From an uncultured Stenotrophomonas sp. (GTDB lineage Bacteria; Pseudomonadota; Gammaproteobacteria; Xanthomonadales; Xanthomonadaceae), in the NCBI RefSeq assembly GCF_913778665.1, contig NZ_CAJYVQ010000008.1:248001-312000 (forward strand): DNA of 64,000 bases, read 5' to 3'. The position numbers and the translations under genes are program-made. Under the pieces are notes generated by a model. That model was given only the letters and a program-made list of their open reading frames with translations. It had not been told where the DNA came from and made no database searches. This document shows, one piece after another, positions 24,782 to 33,546 of the stretch (positions within the stretch are counted from its first letter, which is position 1; each line of letters opens with the position of its first letter).

Positions 24782-26202
24782 GCCTGCAGCGCGCTCCACT
24801 GCGCGAGGAAGCGCGCTTCGTCGTCGGGCTCCAGGCAGCGCAGGTCCAGCCACAGGGCATCATCGCCGATGCGGCCCAGCACCGGCTGCGGCAGCTGGCG
24901 CAGGCGCCTGGCGAACCGATCCAGTCCTCCGCGCCGGGTACAGGTGATGCGCAGTCCCGCGCTGGCCAGCTGCGCCTGCGGTTGCGCGCCGCTGCCGATC
25001 TGGCTGTGCATCGGTGCCAGTTCAATGCTGTAGTCGGCCGCCATCGCGGACCGCATCGGTGGCAGCAGGCGCCGCGCCTGCGCCTCGATATCCTGGCGCG
25101 TGCGCGACAGCAGGCGCAGGGTCGGGAGCCGTTGCGCCAGCAGTTCCGGTTCGCGGTACAGCGCCAGCACCGCTTCCAGCGCGACCAGTCCCATCTTGTC
25201 CATGCGCAGTGCGCGCTTGAGCGGGTTGCGGTTGATCCGCGCGATCAGGTCGGCGCGGCCGGCAAGGATGCCGGCCTGCGGCCCGCCCAGCAGCTTGTCG
25301 CCGCTGAACGAAACCAGATCGGCACCGGCGGCCAGTGTGTCCTGCACGGTCGGCTCATGCGGCAGGCCATAGGCGGCCAGGTCGCACAGGCTGCCGCTGC
25401 CCAGGTCGACTGCCAGCGGCAGTCCGTGCTGGTGCGCGATGGCGGCCATCGCCGCAGTGTCGACCTTGGCCGTGAAACCGGTGATCGCGTAGTTGCTGGC
25501 ATGCACCTCCATCAGCAACGCGGTGCGTGTGCCGATGGCATGGGCGAAGTCGGCCGGGTGGGTGCGGTTGGTCGTGCCCACTTCCAGCAGGCGCGCGCCT
25601 GCGCTGCGCATCACATCGGGAATACGGAAGGCGCCGCCGATCTCCACCAGTTCGCCACGCGACACCACCACCTCGCGGCGGTTGGCCAGGCTGTTGAGCA
25701 GCAGCAACACCGCCGCAGCATTGTTGTTGACCACGGTCGCCGCTTCGGCGCCAGTCAGTTCGCAGACCAGCGCCTGCACCCGTGCATCGCGGTCGCCGCG
25801 GCGGCCACGGGTGATGTCGAATTCCAGGTCAACCGGCGCCGTCATTGCGCGGCTGACCGCGTGCACAGCGGCCTCGGGCAGCAAGGCACGGCCCAGGTTG
25901 GTGTGCAGCACGGTGCCGGTCAGGTTGAACATCGGCTGCAGGTCCTGGCGCGCATCGGCGGCCAGTGCCGCATCGATTGCCGCGAGCAGTGCCGGGCCTT
26001 CGATAGCGTGCTGCAGGTCTGCGGCCGAGAGCTGCCCGGCGCTGGTCCGTTCGCGCAGCACCTGCAGATGCGAACGCAGCAGGCGGGTGATGCGGATGCG
26101 GCCGTGGCCTTGGATCAGTGCCGACAGCGTCGGCGAGCGCAGCAACCGGTCCAGCGAGGGCAGGGCGGACGCCGAAGCCGGCGCAGGGGGTGTGCGTGGC
26201 AT
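24778..26202 (-). CDS. selA: L-seryl-tRNA(Sec) selenium transferase
   Basis: 474-residue SelA, a PLP enzyme that turns Ser-tRNA-Sec into Sec-tRNA-Sec using selenophosphate. Clear motifs: [50 protein letters not shown], and [14 protein letters not shown] with Lys 303 as the Schiff-base residue. It follows fdhE by three bases and is coupled to selB by an ATGA overlap. Start ATG at 26202. Confidence 0.97.
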   Translation of the reverse strand: MPRTPPAPASASALPSLDRLLRSPTLSALIQGHGRIRITRLLRSHLQVLRERTSAGQLSAADLQHAIEGPALLAAIDAALAADARQDLQPMFNLTGTVLHTNLGRALLPEAAVHAVSRAMTAPVDLEFDITRGRRGDRDARVQALVCELTGAEAATVVNNNAAAVLLLLNSLANRREVVVSRGELVEIGGAFRIPDVMRSAGARLLEVGTTNRTHPADFAHAIGTRTALLMEVHASNYAITGFTAKVDTAAMAAIAHQHGLPLAVDLGSGSLCDLAAYGLPHEPTVQDTLAAGADLVSFSGDKLLGGPQAGILAGRADLIARINRNPLKRALRMDKMGLVALEAVLALYREPELLAQRLPTLRLLSRTRQDIEAQARRLLPPMRSAMAADYSIELAPMHSQIGSGAQPQAQLASAGLRITCTRRGGLDRFARRLRQLPQPVLGRIGDDALWLDLRCLEPDDEARFLAQWSALQA

Positions 26203-26205
26203 CGG

Positions 26206-27189
26206 TCAGTCGCCGTCGGATTGCCAGAGCAGGGGGTTCTGGCTGGCGCGCGCATAGCCTTCCTCGCCCAGCAGCAGGTCCAGCGCCAGCGTGCCGAGGT
26301 CGTCGGCCACCGGCTCGAGTGCCGGGTCCTTTTCCAGGTACAGGATCTTTCGGTAGCTGTGGCAGTGGTCGCAGGTCTCGGCGCGTACGGCGCTCTCGCG
26401 TACGACCTCAGCGGTATCGCCGTCCCTGTCGGCCAGGGCGCGGTAGGCGATGTCCTTGCCAGCTGCACCGCACTGGCTGCACTGCACGCGGACGTAGTGC
26501 CACTGGCAGGCGCACAGCGAGCAGGACAGGTAGCGGTAGGACGCGTACGGCGGACGGGCCTGTACCACGCTGGCCACCGGCAGTGTGCCGCACAACGGGC
26601 ACAGGCCCGGTGCGTCGGCCAGCGGCTTCAGGTCGGTGGGACGGAAGCCGGCGGCCAGCACCACCCAGTACACCTGCAGCGCATTCATCACCAGCAGCGC
26701 AGCGACCGGATCCACCGAGGGCGCATCATCGCGGTCCAGCACGGCATGCGCCTGTGCATCCAGCCACGCGTCATCGGCGGCGGCGATCCGCTGCAGCTCC
26801 CGCCGCGTTTCCGCCGGCAGCCCGGCTTCGTCGGCGCAGTGCTGGCACAACGCGCGTAGCCAGTCGCGCCAGCGGCCATCGAGTTGCAGGGTGTTGGCCG
26901 GCCGCAACGGCATGCCGGCACCGGCCGCCGCACTCGACTGCTGCGCACGCGCCTGTGCCAGCAGGGCATCGCGTTGTTGAGGCGGCAGCCCGTCGAGCAG
27001 CGACTGCTGCGCATCGGCCAATGCCGCGAGCAGTTGCAGGTAGCCTCCGATGGCACTGTGCGCGGCCAGGCTGCGCAGGCGCGTGGCACGCTCAGCGAAC
27101 AGGAACGACGTGTCAGGCAGGATGATGCGCGGAACATCGCGCGAGGCGAGTGTCTCGATCTCACCGGGTTCAAGGATGCGTTGCGCCAT
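26206..27189 (-). CDS. fdhE: Formate dehydrogenase accessory protein FdhE
   Basis: 327-residue FdhE, needed for maturation of respiratory (N/O type) formate dehydrogenases. The zinc/iron-binding cysteine motifs are GLCPLCGTLPVASVV, LSCSLCACQWHYVR, VQCSQCG and ETCDHCHSYRK. The N-terminal region RDVPRIILPDTSFLFAERATRLRSLA is also typical. ATG 27189 is chosen; another in-frame ATG at 27219 would add ten residues. It lies three bases upstream of selA and 235 bases downstream of fdhC, the gap being filled with repeats. Confidence 0.95.
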   Translation of the reverse strand: MAQRILEPGEIETLASRDVPRIILPDTSFLFAERATRLRSLAAHSAIGGYLQLLAALADAQQSLLDGLPPQQRDALLAQARAQQSSAAAGAGMPLRPANTLQLDGRWRDWLRALCQHCADEAGLPAETRRELQRIAAADDAWLDAQAHAVLDRDDAPSVDPVAALLVMNALQVYWVVLAAGFRPTDLKPLADAPGLCPLCGTLPVASVVQARPPYASYRYLSCSLCACQWHYVRVQCSQCGAAGKDIAYRALADRDGDTAEVVRESAVRAETCDHCHSYRKILYLEKDPALEPVADDLGTLALDLLLGEEGYARASQNPLLWQSDGD

Positions 27190-27278
27190 GCAGGGCCAGC
27201 CGGAAGAACCAGGCTCCATCCTCGCCGTTGTCGGTGCTGGCGTCCAGCGTATTCCAGGCAGCGCAGTCGAGCGAAGCA

Positions 27279-27300
27279 GTCGAGCATGGCTCGACTCTAC
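27279..27300. repeat. SMAG-type REP palindrome
   Basis: Arms GTCGAGC / GCTCGAC around ATG, followed by TCTAC (reverse GTAGA head), within the fdhC-fdhE gap. Confidence 0.65.
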
Positions 27301-27369
27301 AAAAACCGGTTTCGGTCGTTGCCGCGTTCAGTGTGTCGAGCAAGGTCGCCCCCCGCCTCCCCTCAGGCA

Positions 27370-27427
27370 GCCCGCCTTTGACGTTGACGTTGCTCCAGCG
27401 GGTGCAGGGCTGCAGGCCCTGCCGCTA
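27370..27427 (-). repeat. Solo tail module of the composite element
   Basis: Read on the minus strand: GTAGCGGCAGGGC-CTGCA-GCCCTGC, then CACCCGCTGGAGC and AACGTCAACGTCAAAGGCGG. It matches the tails next to copies A and C but has no palindromic core beside it. The TAG at its head is the fdhC stop codon. Confidence 0.6.
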
Positions 27428-28072
27428 CCCCTGTTCCCGGCGCCCGCGCAGGATGTCGCGGAACCACTGCCGGTGGTGCTTGTACGCCCACCCATAGGTC
27501 ACCTTGCCCTGGGTCATCGCCCGCACCGAGCCCTTGATCCAGATCGCCGCATAGATGTGCACCACGATCGCGCAGATCAGCACCCAGCCGAACAGCGCGT
27601 GCGCAAGCACCGAGAAGCGGATCACCCCGATCGGGAAGAAGTGGCTGAAGTACTGCCGCCAGATCACGAAGCCGGTCAGCAGCAGCGCCGACAGGCAGCC
27701 GATGATGGCCCAGAACAGCAGTTTCTGGCCGGCATTGAAACGGCCCACCGGTGGCAGCCGCTCGTCCTCGTTGCGCAGCACGTCACGCATGCCACGCATC
27801 CATGCGCGGTCATCGGCCGTCGGCAGATTGTCGCGCCACATGCGGAACGCCAGCAACGCAAAGCCCACTACCATCGCCAAGCCGACGAAAGGGTGCAGGA
27901 TGCGCGTCCATGGCCCGCCACCGAACAGTTGGGTCAGCGGGAACAGGGCAGGGTGGAACAACGCCAGCCCGGACAAGGCCGCCAGCACGAAGCAGATCGC
28001 CACGATCCAGTGGTTGATGCGGGTCGGCGCACGGTAGCGGATGATCTGTCGCGGGTGCGGTGCGTACTTCAT
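27425..28072 (-). CDS. fdoI: Formate dehydrogenase, cytochrome b556 subunit
   Basis: 215-residue gamma subunit: a four-helix membrane cytochrome b that passes electrons from the Fe-S subunit to the quinone pool. Helices are about residues 18-38, 52-72, 113-133 and 148-170. Heme-ligand histidines lie in [13 protein letters not shown] and in the later helices ([21 protein letters not shown]). It overlaps fdhB by four bases. The stop codon is the TAG of a GTAG-headed repeat that begins right there. Family length is normal. Confidence 0.95.
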   Translation of the reverse strand: MKYAPHPRQIIRYRAPTRINHWIVAICFVLAALSGLALFHPALFPLTQLFGGGPWTRILHPFVGLAMVVGFALLAFRMWRDNLPTADDRAWMRGMRDVLRNEDERLPPVGRFNAGQKLLFWAIIGCLSALLLTGFVIWRQYFSHFFPIGVIRFSVLAHALFGWVLICAIVVHIYAAIWIKGSVRAMTQGKVTYGWAYKHHRQWFRDILRGRREQG

Positions 28073-28986
28073 GGCCGCTGCTCCTCTTCGATCTTCTTCG
28101 CCTCGTGCTCGGCTTCCTCTTCCTCCTCGTCATTGACCGTATTGCGGCCGATGCCGATGTAATGCAGGAAGCCGGCGAAGGCGGTGGCGGCGATCGCCAG
28201 CACGCCCAGCGGCTTGGCCACGCCCTTCCAGACGTCCACCATCGGGCTGATCCGCGGGTCCTTGGGCAGGTCGGCGTACAGCTCGGGCTTGTCCACATGC
28301 TGCAGCACGTACATCACGTGGGTGCCACCCACGCCCTGAGGGTCGTATAGGCCGGCGTTCCCGTAGCCGCGTGATTTCAGGTCTTCCACGCGGTCGGCGG
28401 CATGTTCGGTCATCGCCTGCTTGCTACCGAAGGTGATCGCGCCGGTCGGGCAGGTCTTCACGCAGGCCGGCTCCTGGCCTACCGCCACCCGGTCCGAACA
28501 CAGCGTGCACTTGTAGGCCTTGTGGTCCTTCTTGGAAATGCGCGGCACGTCGAACGGGCAGCCGGTGACGCAGTAGCCACAGCCGATGCAGTTCTCTTCC
28601 TGGAAGTCGACGATGCCGTTGGCGTACTGGATGATCGCGCCGGGCGACGGGCAGGCCTTCAGGCAGCCCGGGTCGCTGCAGTGCATGCAGCCTTCCTTGC
28701 GGATCAGCCACTCCAGCTTGCCCTTCTCGTCCTCGTACTCGCGGAACTTCATCACCGTCCACGACTGGTCGCTCAGGTCCGGTGGATTGTCATAGCTGCC
28801 GACGCAGCTGCCGACCTCGTCGCGCAGGTCGTTCCACTCCATGCACGCGACCTGGCAGGCCTTGCAGCCGATGCATTTGCTCACGTCGATGAGCTTGGCG
28901 ACCTGTCCGGTGTGGGCGCTGCGCGCCTGTGGCGAGGGCGTGGTGGTGGCCGAGCGGCGGATGATGTCCAGCGATTGCAGTGACAT
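28069..28986 (-). CDS. fdoH: Formate dehydrogenase, iron-sulfur subunit
   Basis: 305-residue beta subunit carrying four [4Fe-4S] clusters: [37 protein letters not shown] and [22 protein letters not shown] single C-terminal transmembrane helix ([20 protein letters not shown]) anchors it, followed by a very acidic tail ([13 protein letters not shown]). It links the periplasmic FdhA to the cytochrome b subunit. The start ATG at 28986 lies 10 bases after the fdhA stop, and the stop overlaps fdoI (ATGA). Confidence 0.97.
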   Translation of the reverse strand: MSLQSLDIIRRSATTTPSPQARSAHTGQVAKLIDVSKCIGCKACQVACMEWNDLRDEVGSCVGSYDNPPDLSDQSWTVMKFREYEDEKGKLEWLIRKEGCMHCSDPGCLKACPSPGAIIQYANGIVDFQEENCIGCGYCVTGCPFDVPRISKKDHKAYKCTLCSDRVAVGQEPACVKTCPTGAITFGSKQAMTEHAADRVEDLKSRGYGNAGLYDPQGVGGTHVMYVLQHVDKPELYADLPKDPRISPMVDVWKGVAKPLGVLAIAATAFAGFLHYIGIGRNTVNDEEEEEAEHEAKKIEEEQRP

Positions 28987-28996
28987 GGTGTGTCTC

Positions 28997-31900
28997 CTAC
29001 ACCTTCTCGACCTTGACCAGGATGCACTTCGATTCGGGCGTCTGCGAGTTGCCGTCACCGATGGCGTTGGTCAGCGTATTGGCGATATAGCCGGGCTTGG
29101 CTGCACCGAGGAAGCCCCAGTGGATCGGAATGCCCACCTGGTGAACGGTCTTGCCATCGATCTGCAGGGCCTTGATGCGCTTGGTCACCATCGCAACGGC
29201 TTCAATATGACCGCGCTTGGAACTGACCCGCACGCGGCTGCCGTTGTTGATGCCCAGCTCGTCGGCCAGGGCAGCCCCGATTTCGACGAACTGTTCGGGC
29301 TGGATGATGGCGTTGAGCTTGCCGTGCTTGGTCCAGAAGTGGAAATGCTCGGTCAGGCGGTAGGTGGTGGCCACATGCGGGAACTCGTCCGGTGACCCGA
29401 TCTGCGCACGGTCGCTGGCGAACACGCGGGCGGCTGGGTTGTTCAGCGTCTGGGACTGGCCGGGGCTGAGCGGATTGCTGCGCAGCGGGGTGTCGAACGG
29501 CTCGTAGTGCTCCGGGAACGGACCTTCGGCCATGCCGGCCTTGGCGAAGAAGCGGGCGATGCCTTCCGGGTTCATGATGAACGGCCCCATGCCGCCGGCC
29601 GGGTCTTCGTCGGCCTTGAAGTCCGGCACGTCCACACTGCCCCAGTTCTTGCCGTTCCAGGCCAGCAACGTGCGCCGGGGATCGAACGGTTGCCCAGCCA
29701 CGTCGCACGAGGCGCGGTTGTACATCACGCGGCGGTTGGCTGGCCACGCCCAGGCCCAGCCCAGCGTATTGCCGATGCCGGTCGGGTCGCTGTTGTCACG
29801 CCGCGCCATCATGTTGCCGGTAGGGCCCCAGGCGCCGATGTAGATCCAGCAGCCGGAGGAGGTGCTGCCGTCGTCGCGCAGGTCGCCGAACGCGGCCAGC
29901 TGCTCGCCGGCCTTGCGCACCAGCCTGGTCGGGTCCTTCGGATCGAACACATCCACCAGCGCCTTGCCGTTGTATTCCATCGCCAGTTCTTCCGGCGTTG
30001 GTGCCTCGGGGTTGGAATACTTCCAGGCCAGGTCGCGCACCGGGTCCCACCACGCACCGCCGTCCTTCTGGTACATCGCTTTGATGCGGTGGAACAGCTC
30101 GGACATGATCTCAATGTCGCTGCGCGCTTCGCCCGGCGGATTGGCACCCTTCCAGTGCCACTGCAGCCAGCGCGAGGAATTCACCACCGCGCCGTTCTCC
30201 TCGGCGAAGGAAGTGGTCGGCAGACGGAACACCTCGGTCTGGATCGCGCTGGGATCGACATCATTCAACGCACCGTGGTTCTGCCAGAACGCGATGGTCT
30301 CGGTTTCCAGCGGGTCCATGCTGACCATGAACTTCAGCTTGGAGAACGCGCTGATCAGCTTGCCCTTGTTCGGTGCCGAGGCCAGTGGGTTGAAGCCCTG
30401 GCAGATGTAGCCGTGGATCTTGCCTTCGTTCATCAGCTCGTACGCCTGCAGCATGTCGTACGGCTTGTCGAGCTTGGGCAGGTAATCGAAACACCAGTTG
30501 TTGTCGGCAGTGGCGGCGTCGCCCCACCACGATTTCATCAGGCTGACGTGGAACTTCGGGTAGTTCTGCCAGAACGACATCTGGTTGGCGCGCAGCGGCT
30601 TCTGCGTGCGCTTGGCGATGTAGGCGTCGTAGTCCTGCTCGTCCTGTTTCGGCAGCGTGAGGTAGCCGGGCAGCAGGTCGGACATCAGGCCGATGTCGGT
30701 CAGGCCCTGGATGTTGGAATGCCCGCGCAGTGCGTTCATGCCGCCACCGGCCACGCCGATGTTGCCCAGCAGCAGCTGCACCATGGTGCCGGCACGCACG
30801 TTCTGCGCGCCGATCGAGTGCTGCGTCCAGCCCAGCGCGTACAGGATGGTCATCGCCTTGTCCTTGCTGGCAGTGGACGCGATCATGTCCCAGATCTGGC
30901 GGATGCTGTCGGCCGGCGTGCCGCAGATGCGTTCGACCATCTCCACGCTGTAGCGCGCGTAGTGCTGCTTGAGCAGGGTGTAGACGCAGCGCGGGTCCTT
31001 CAACGTCGGGTCGCTGCGCACGAAACCATCATCGCCGTACACGTAGTCCCAGCTGGAACGGTCGTAGCTGCGCTTCTCGGCGTTGTAGCCCGAATACAGA
31101 CCGTCCTTGAAGGCAAACTCGTCCTTCACCAGGAACGACATGTCGGTGTAGTTCAGCACGTACTCGTGCTGGATGCGGTCCTCGGTCAACAGGTAGTTGA
31201 TCAGGCCGCCCAGGAACACGATGTCGGTACCGGTGCGGATCGGCGCGTACACGTCGGCCACTGCGGCCGAGCGGTTGAAGCGCGGGTCGACCACGATCAG
31301 GAGCGCCTTGTTGTGGGCCTTGGCCTCGGTCACCCATTTGAATCCGCACGGGTGCGCCTCGGCGGCATTGCCACCCATGATCAGGATCAGGTCGGCATTC
31401 TTGATGTCGACCCAGTGATTCGTCATCGCACCACGGCCTAGCGTCGGGGCAAGACCTGCCACCGTCGGGCCGTGTCAGACACGTGCCTGGTTGTCGAATG
31501 CCAGCATGCCCAGGGAGCGCACGACCTTGTGGGTCAGCACCGCGGTTTCATTGCTGGTGGCCGAGGCGGCCAGCATGCCGGTGGTCAGCCAGCGGTTGAC
31601 CGTCTGCCCGGCCTCGTTCTTCTGCACGAAGTTGGCATCGCGGTCTTCCTTCATCAGCCGCGCGATGCGGTCCAGCGCATCGTCCCAGCTCAGCCGCGTC
31701 CACTCGTTCGAGCCCGGTGCGCGGTACTCGGGGTAGAGCAGGCGCGACTTGCTGTGGATGATGTCGGCCAGGCCGGCACCCTTCGGGCACAGCGTGCCGC
31801 GGTTCACCGGATGGTCCGGGTCGCCTTCGATATGGAAGATGCTCGGCTCGGCGTTCTTGGCGCCATCGCCGAGGCTGTACATCAGGATGCCGCAGGCCAC

Positions 31901-32065
31901 CGAGCAGTACGTGCAGGTGTTGCGGGTCTCGGTCGCACGGGTCAGCTTGTACTGCCGGACTTCCGCGAGCGCGATGCCGGGCGCGAAGCCCATCAAAGCC
32001 AGGCTGGAGCCCACCAGGGTTGTCCCGGTGACCTTCAGGAACTGGCGGCGACTCATCGAGGGCAT
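28997..32065 (-). CDS. fdoG: Formate dehydrogenase, selenocysteine-containing catalytic subunit
   Basis: 1022-residue FdnG/FdoG-type alpha subunit read through an in-frame UGA at 31477-31475, giving Sec at residue 197. The reading frame is open and homologous on both sides: [29 protein letters not shown], the same as in E. coli FdnG. A twin-arginine signal ([11 protein letters not shown]) sends the folded enzyme to the periplasm. One [4Fe-4S] cluster site is CTYCSVACG...CPKG; the remainder binds the bis-MGD molybdenum or tungsten cofactor. AAGGAGA just upstream supports ATG 32065. A SECIS hairpin follows the UGA. An annotation pipeline without Sec decoding would split this gene in two. Confidence 0.97.
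31432..31474 (-). promoter_or_regulatory. SECIS element of the formate dehydrogenase gene
   Basis: Directly after the UGA: outer stem CACGGCC (31474-31468) pairs with GGCCGTG (31438-31432); the apical hairpin is GGCA-GGUCU-UGCC at 31460-31448. The loop contains the GGU that SelB contacts in the E. coli fdhF/fdnG elements, at about the same distance from the UGA. Confidence 0.88.
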
Positions 32066-32127
32066 GCCGTTCTCCTTGGATGGCGGGGCGGCACGCAGAC
32101 CACCCGGCTGTCGGTAGGTACCGCCCG

Positions 32128-32136
32128 GTTATAGCA
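32128..32136 (-). promoter_or_regulatory. Candidate extended -10 for the fdh operon
   Basis: On the minus strand TGC-TATAAC (32136-32128), an extended -10 motif about 63 bases upstream of the fdhA start. The -35 region is poor. No FNR- or NarL-type box was evident by eye. Confidence 0.4.
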
Positions 32137-32356
32137 CAGGCCCCCGGATGGCCATGTGGCACAAGGGCCGGGCCGGCCGGGCGGGCGCGCAAAGGGGCCG
32201 CTCTGGTAAAGTTGCGTGCCCGCACCCCGGGGAAGCGTCTGCCGGGCCTGGTTCCAGGATGTTCCGCGCAGCCCCCGCCGTCCTTGCGCGATCCTCCGCG
32301 CCGGATCTGGAACATCGAGGAAAAATTTTGCGAAATCAACCCGTTGGATTCCCCGC

Positions 32357-33031
32357 ATGAGCGTTCCGTTGAAGCCGTCGAAGCCGTCGGACGCCGTTGC
32401 ACGCGGCACGCTGTATATCGTTGCCGCCCCTTCAGGCGCCGGCAAGAGCAGCATCGTCAACGCCACCTTGGCGCGCGACCCGCAGATCGCCCTGTCAATT
32501 TCCTTTACCTCGCGCGCGATGCGCCCGGGCGAAGTGAACGGCCAGCACTACCATTTCGTCTCAGCGGAGAAGTTCGAGGAAATGATCGCCGCTGGCGACT
32601 TCTTCGAGCATGCCTGGGTGCACGGCGACTGGAAGGGCACTGCCCGGCAGTCGGTGGAGCCGCAACTGGCCGCCGGCCAGGACGTGCTGCTGGAAATCGA
32701 CTGGCAGGGCGCGCAGCAGGTGCGCCAGCTGGTGCCGGGTACGGTCACCGTGTTCATCCTGCCGCCGTCCAAGCAGGCCCTGCAGGATCGCATGCGCAAG
32801 CGCGGGCAGGACAGCGAGGCGGTCATCGCCCAGCGCCTGGGCGCGGCCCGGGATGAAATGCTCCACTTCAACGAGTTCGACTACGTCATCGTCAACGAGG
32901 TGTTCGACACCGCCGTGGACGAGCTGTGCGCCATCTTCACCGCCAGCCGCCTGCGCCGGGAGGCCCAGAAGGTCCGCCACGCCGGCCTGATCCAAGCCCT
33001 GCTGACCCCCGATCCGGGCGCAACTGACTGA
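32357..33031 (+). CDS. gmk: Guanylate kinase
   Basis: 224-residue guanylate kinase converting GMP to GDP. Motifs: P-loop IVAAPSGAGKSSIV, SFTSRAMRPGEVNGQHYHFVS (GMP binding), DWQGAQQV and the C-terminal FDYVIVN. ATG 32357 is preferred because homology begins soon after it; more upstream in-frame codons are not conserved. First gene of the gmk-rpoZ-spoT series that is conserved in gammaproteobacteria. Confidence 0.95.
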   Translation: MSVPLKPSKPSDAVARGTLYIVAAPSGAGKSSIVNATLARDPQIALSISFTSRAMRPGEVNGQHYHFVSAEKFEEMIAAGDFFEHAWVHGDWKGTARQSVEPQLAAGQDVLLEIDWQGAQQVRQLVPGTVTVFILPPSKQALQDRMRKRGQDSEAVIAQRLGAARDEMLHFNEFDYVIVNEVFDTAVDELCAIFTASRLRREAQKVRHAGLIQALLTPDPGATD

Positions 33032-33141
33032 TTCCAAAAGAATCGAGTGGGGGTTGGCTTGATTTTGTCCAGCCCCTGCAAGTACACTCCGTCCCCTTTC
33101 CCTCATTCGACTGAGCGGCCGACCGGTCGCCGGGAGCCCGT

Positions 33142-33441
33142 ATGGCCCGCATTACCGTAGAAGATTGCCTGGAAGTCGTTAACAACCGTTTCGAACTGGT
33201 CATGATGGCTTCCAAGCGTGCCCGCCAGCTCGCCAACGGCGTGCAGGCAACGCTGGACAACAGCGAGACCGAGGACAAGCCGACCGTGCTGGCGCTGCGC
33301 GAAATCGCCGCCCGCAAGATCGACAACGCGCTGATCGACGAAGTCGAGAAGGCCGAGCGTGAGCGCGCCGAACGCGAAGCGCTGGAGTGGGCCGCCGCCG
33401 AAGTGGTCGCCGACGAGGACATGTCCAAGAACGACGATTGA
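33142..33441 (+). CDS. rpoZ: RNA polymerase omega subunit
   Basis: 99-residue omega subunit: [30 protein letters not shown] with the expected basic motif, then [15 protein letters not shown]. It assists assembly of beta' into RNA polymerase and forms part of a ppGpp site in proteobacteria, which fits its neighbour spoT. 110 bases separate it from gmk. Confidence 0.97.
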   Translation: MARITVEDCLEVVNNRFELVMMASKRARQLANGVQATLDNSETEDKPTVLALREIAARKIDNALIDEVEKAERERAEREALEWAAAEVVADEDMSKNDD

Positions 33442-33473
33442 TTGCATCGATCAACGTCATTGCTGGATCGCCG

Positions 33474-33498
33474 AACAGCCCGCCCCGTGCGGGCTGTT
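33474..33498 (+). terminator. Hairpin after rpoZ
   Basis: Arms AACAGCCCGC / GCGGGCTGTT around CCCGT, 33 bases after the rpoZ stop and before spoT. The T-tract is short (TTTC), so it may only partly stop transcription into spoT. Confidence 0.6.
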
Positions 33499-33546
33499 TC
33501 GCATTCAGGATTTGCCGTAAACGTCGCGCTGGAATAGGCTTCGGGC

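Noticed and set aside
24043-26859. A 938-residue open frame on the plus strand
   Set aside because: It is antisense to selB, selA and fdhE, Arg/Ala-rich, and arises from high-GC codon bias.
31463-31477. Formate dehydrogenase gene seen as two genes or a pseudogene because of the UGA
   Set aside because: Both halves are in the same frame, homologous to one FdnG/FdoG protein, the UGA is at the Sec position, a SECIS follows, and all sel genes are next door.
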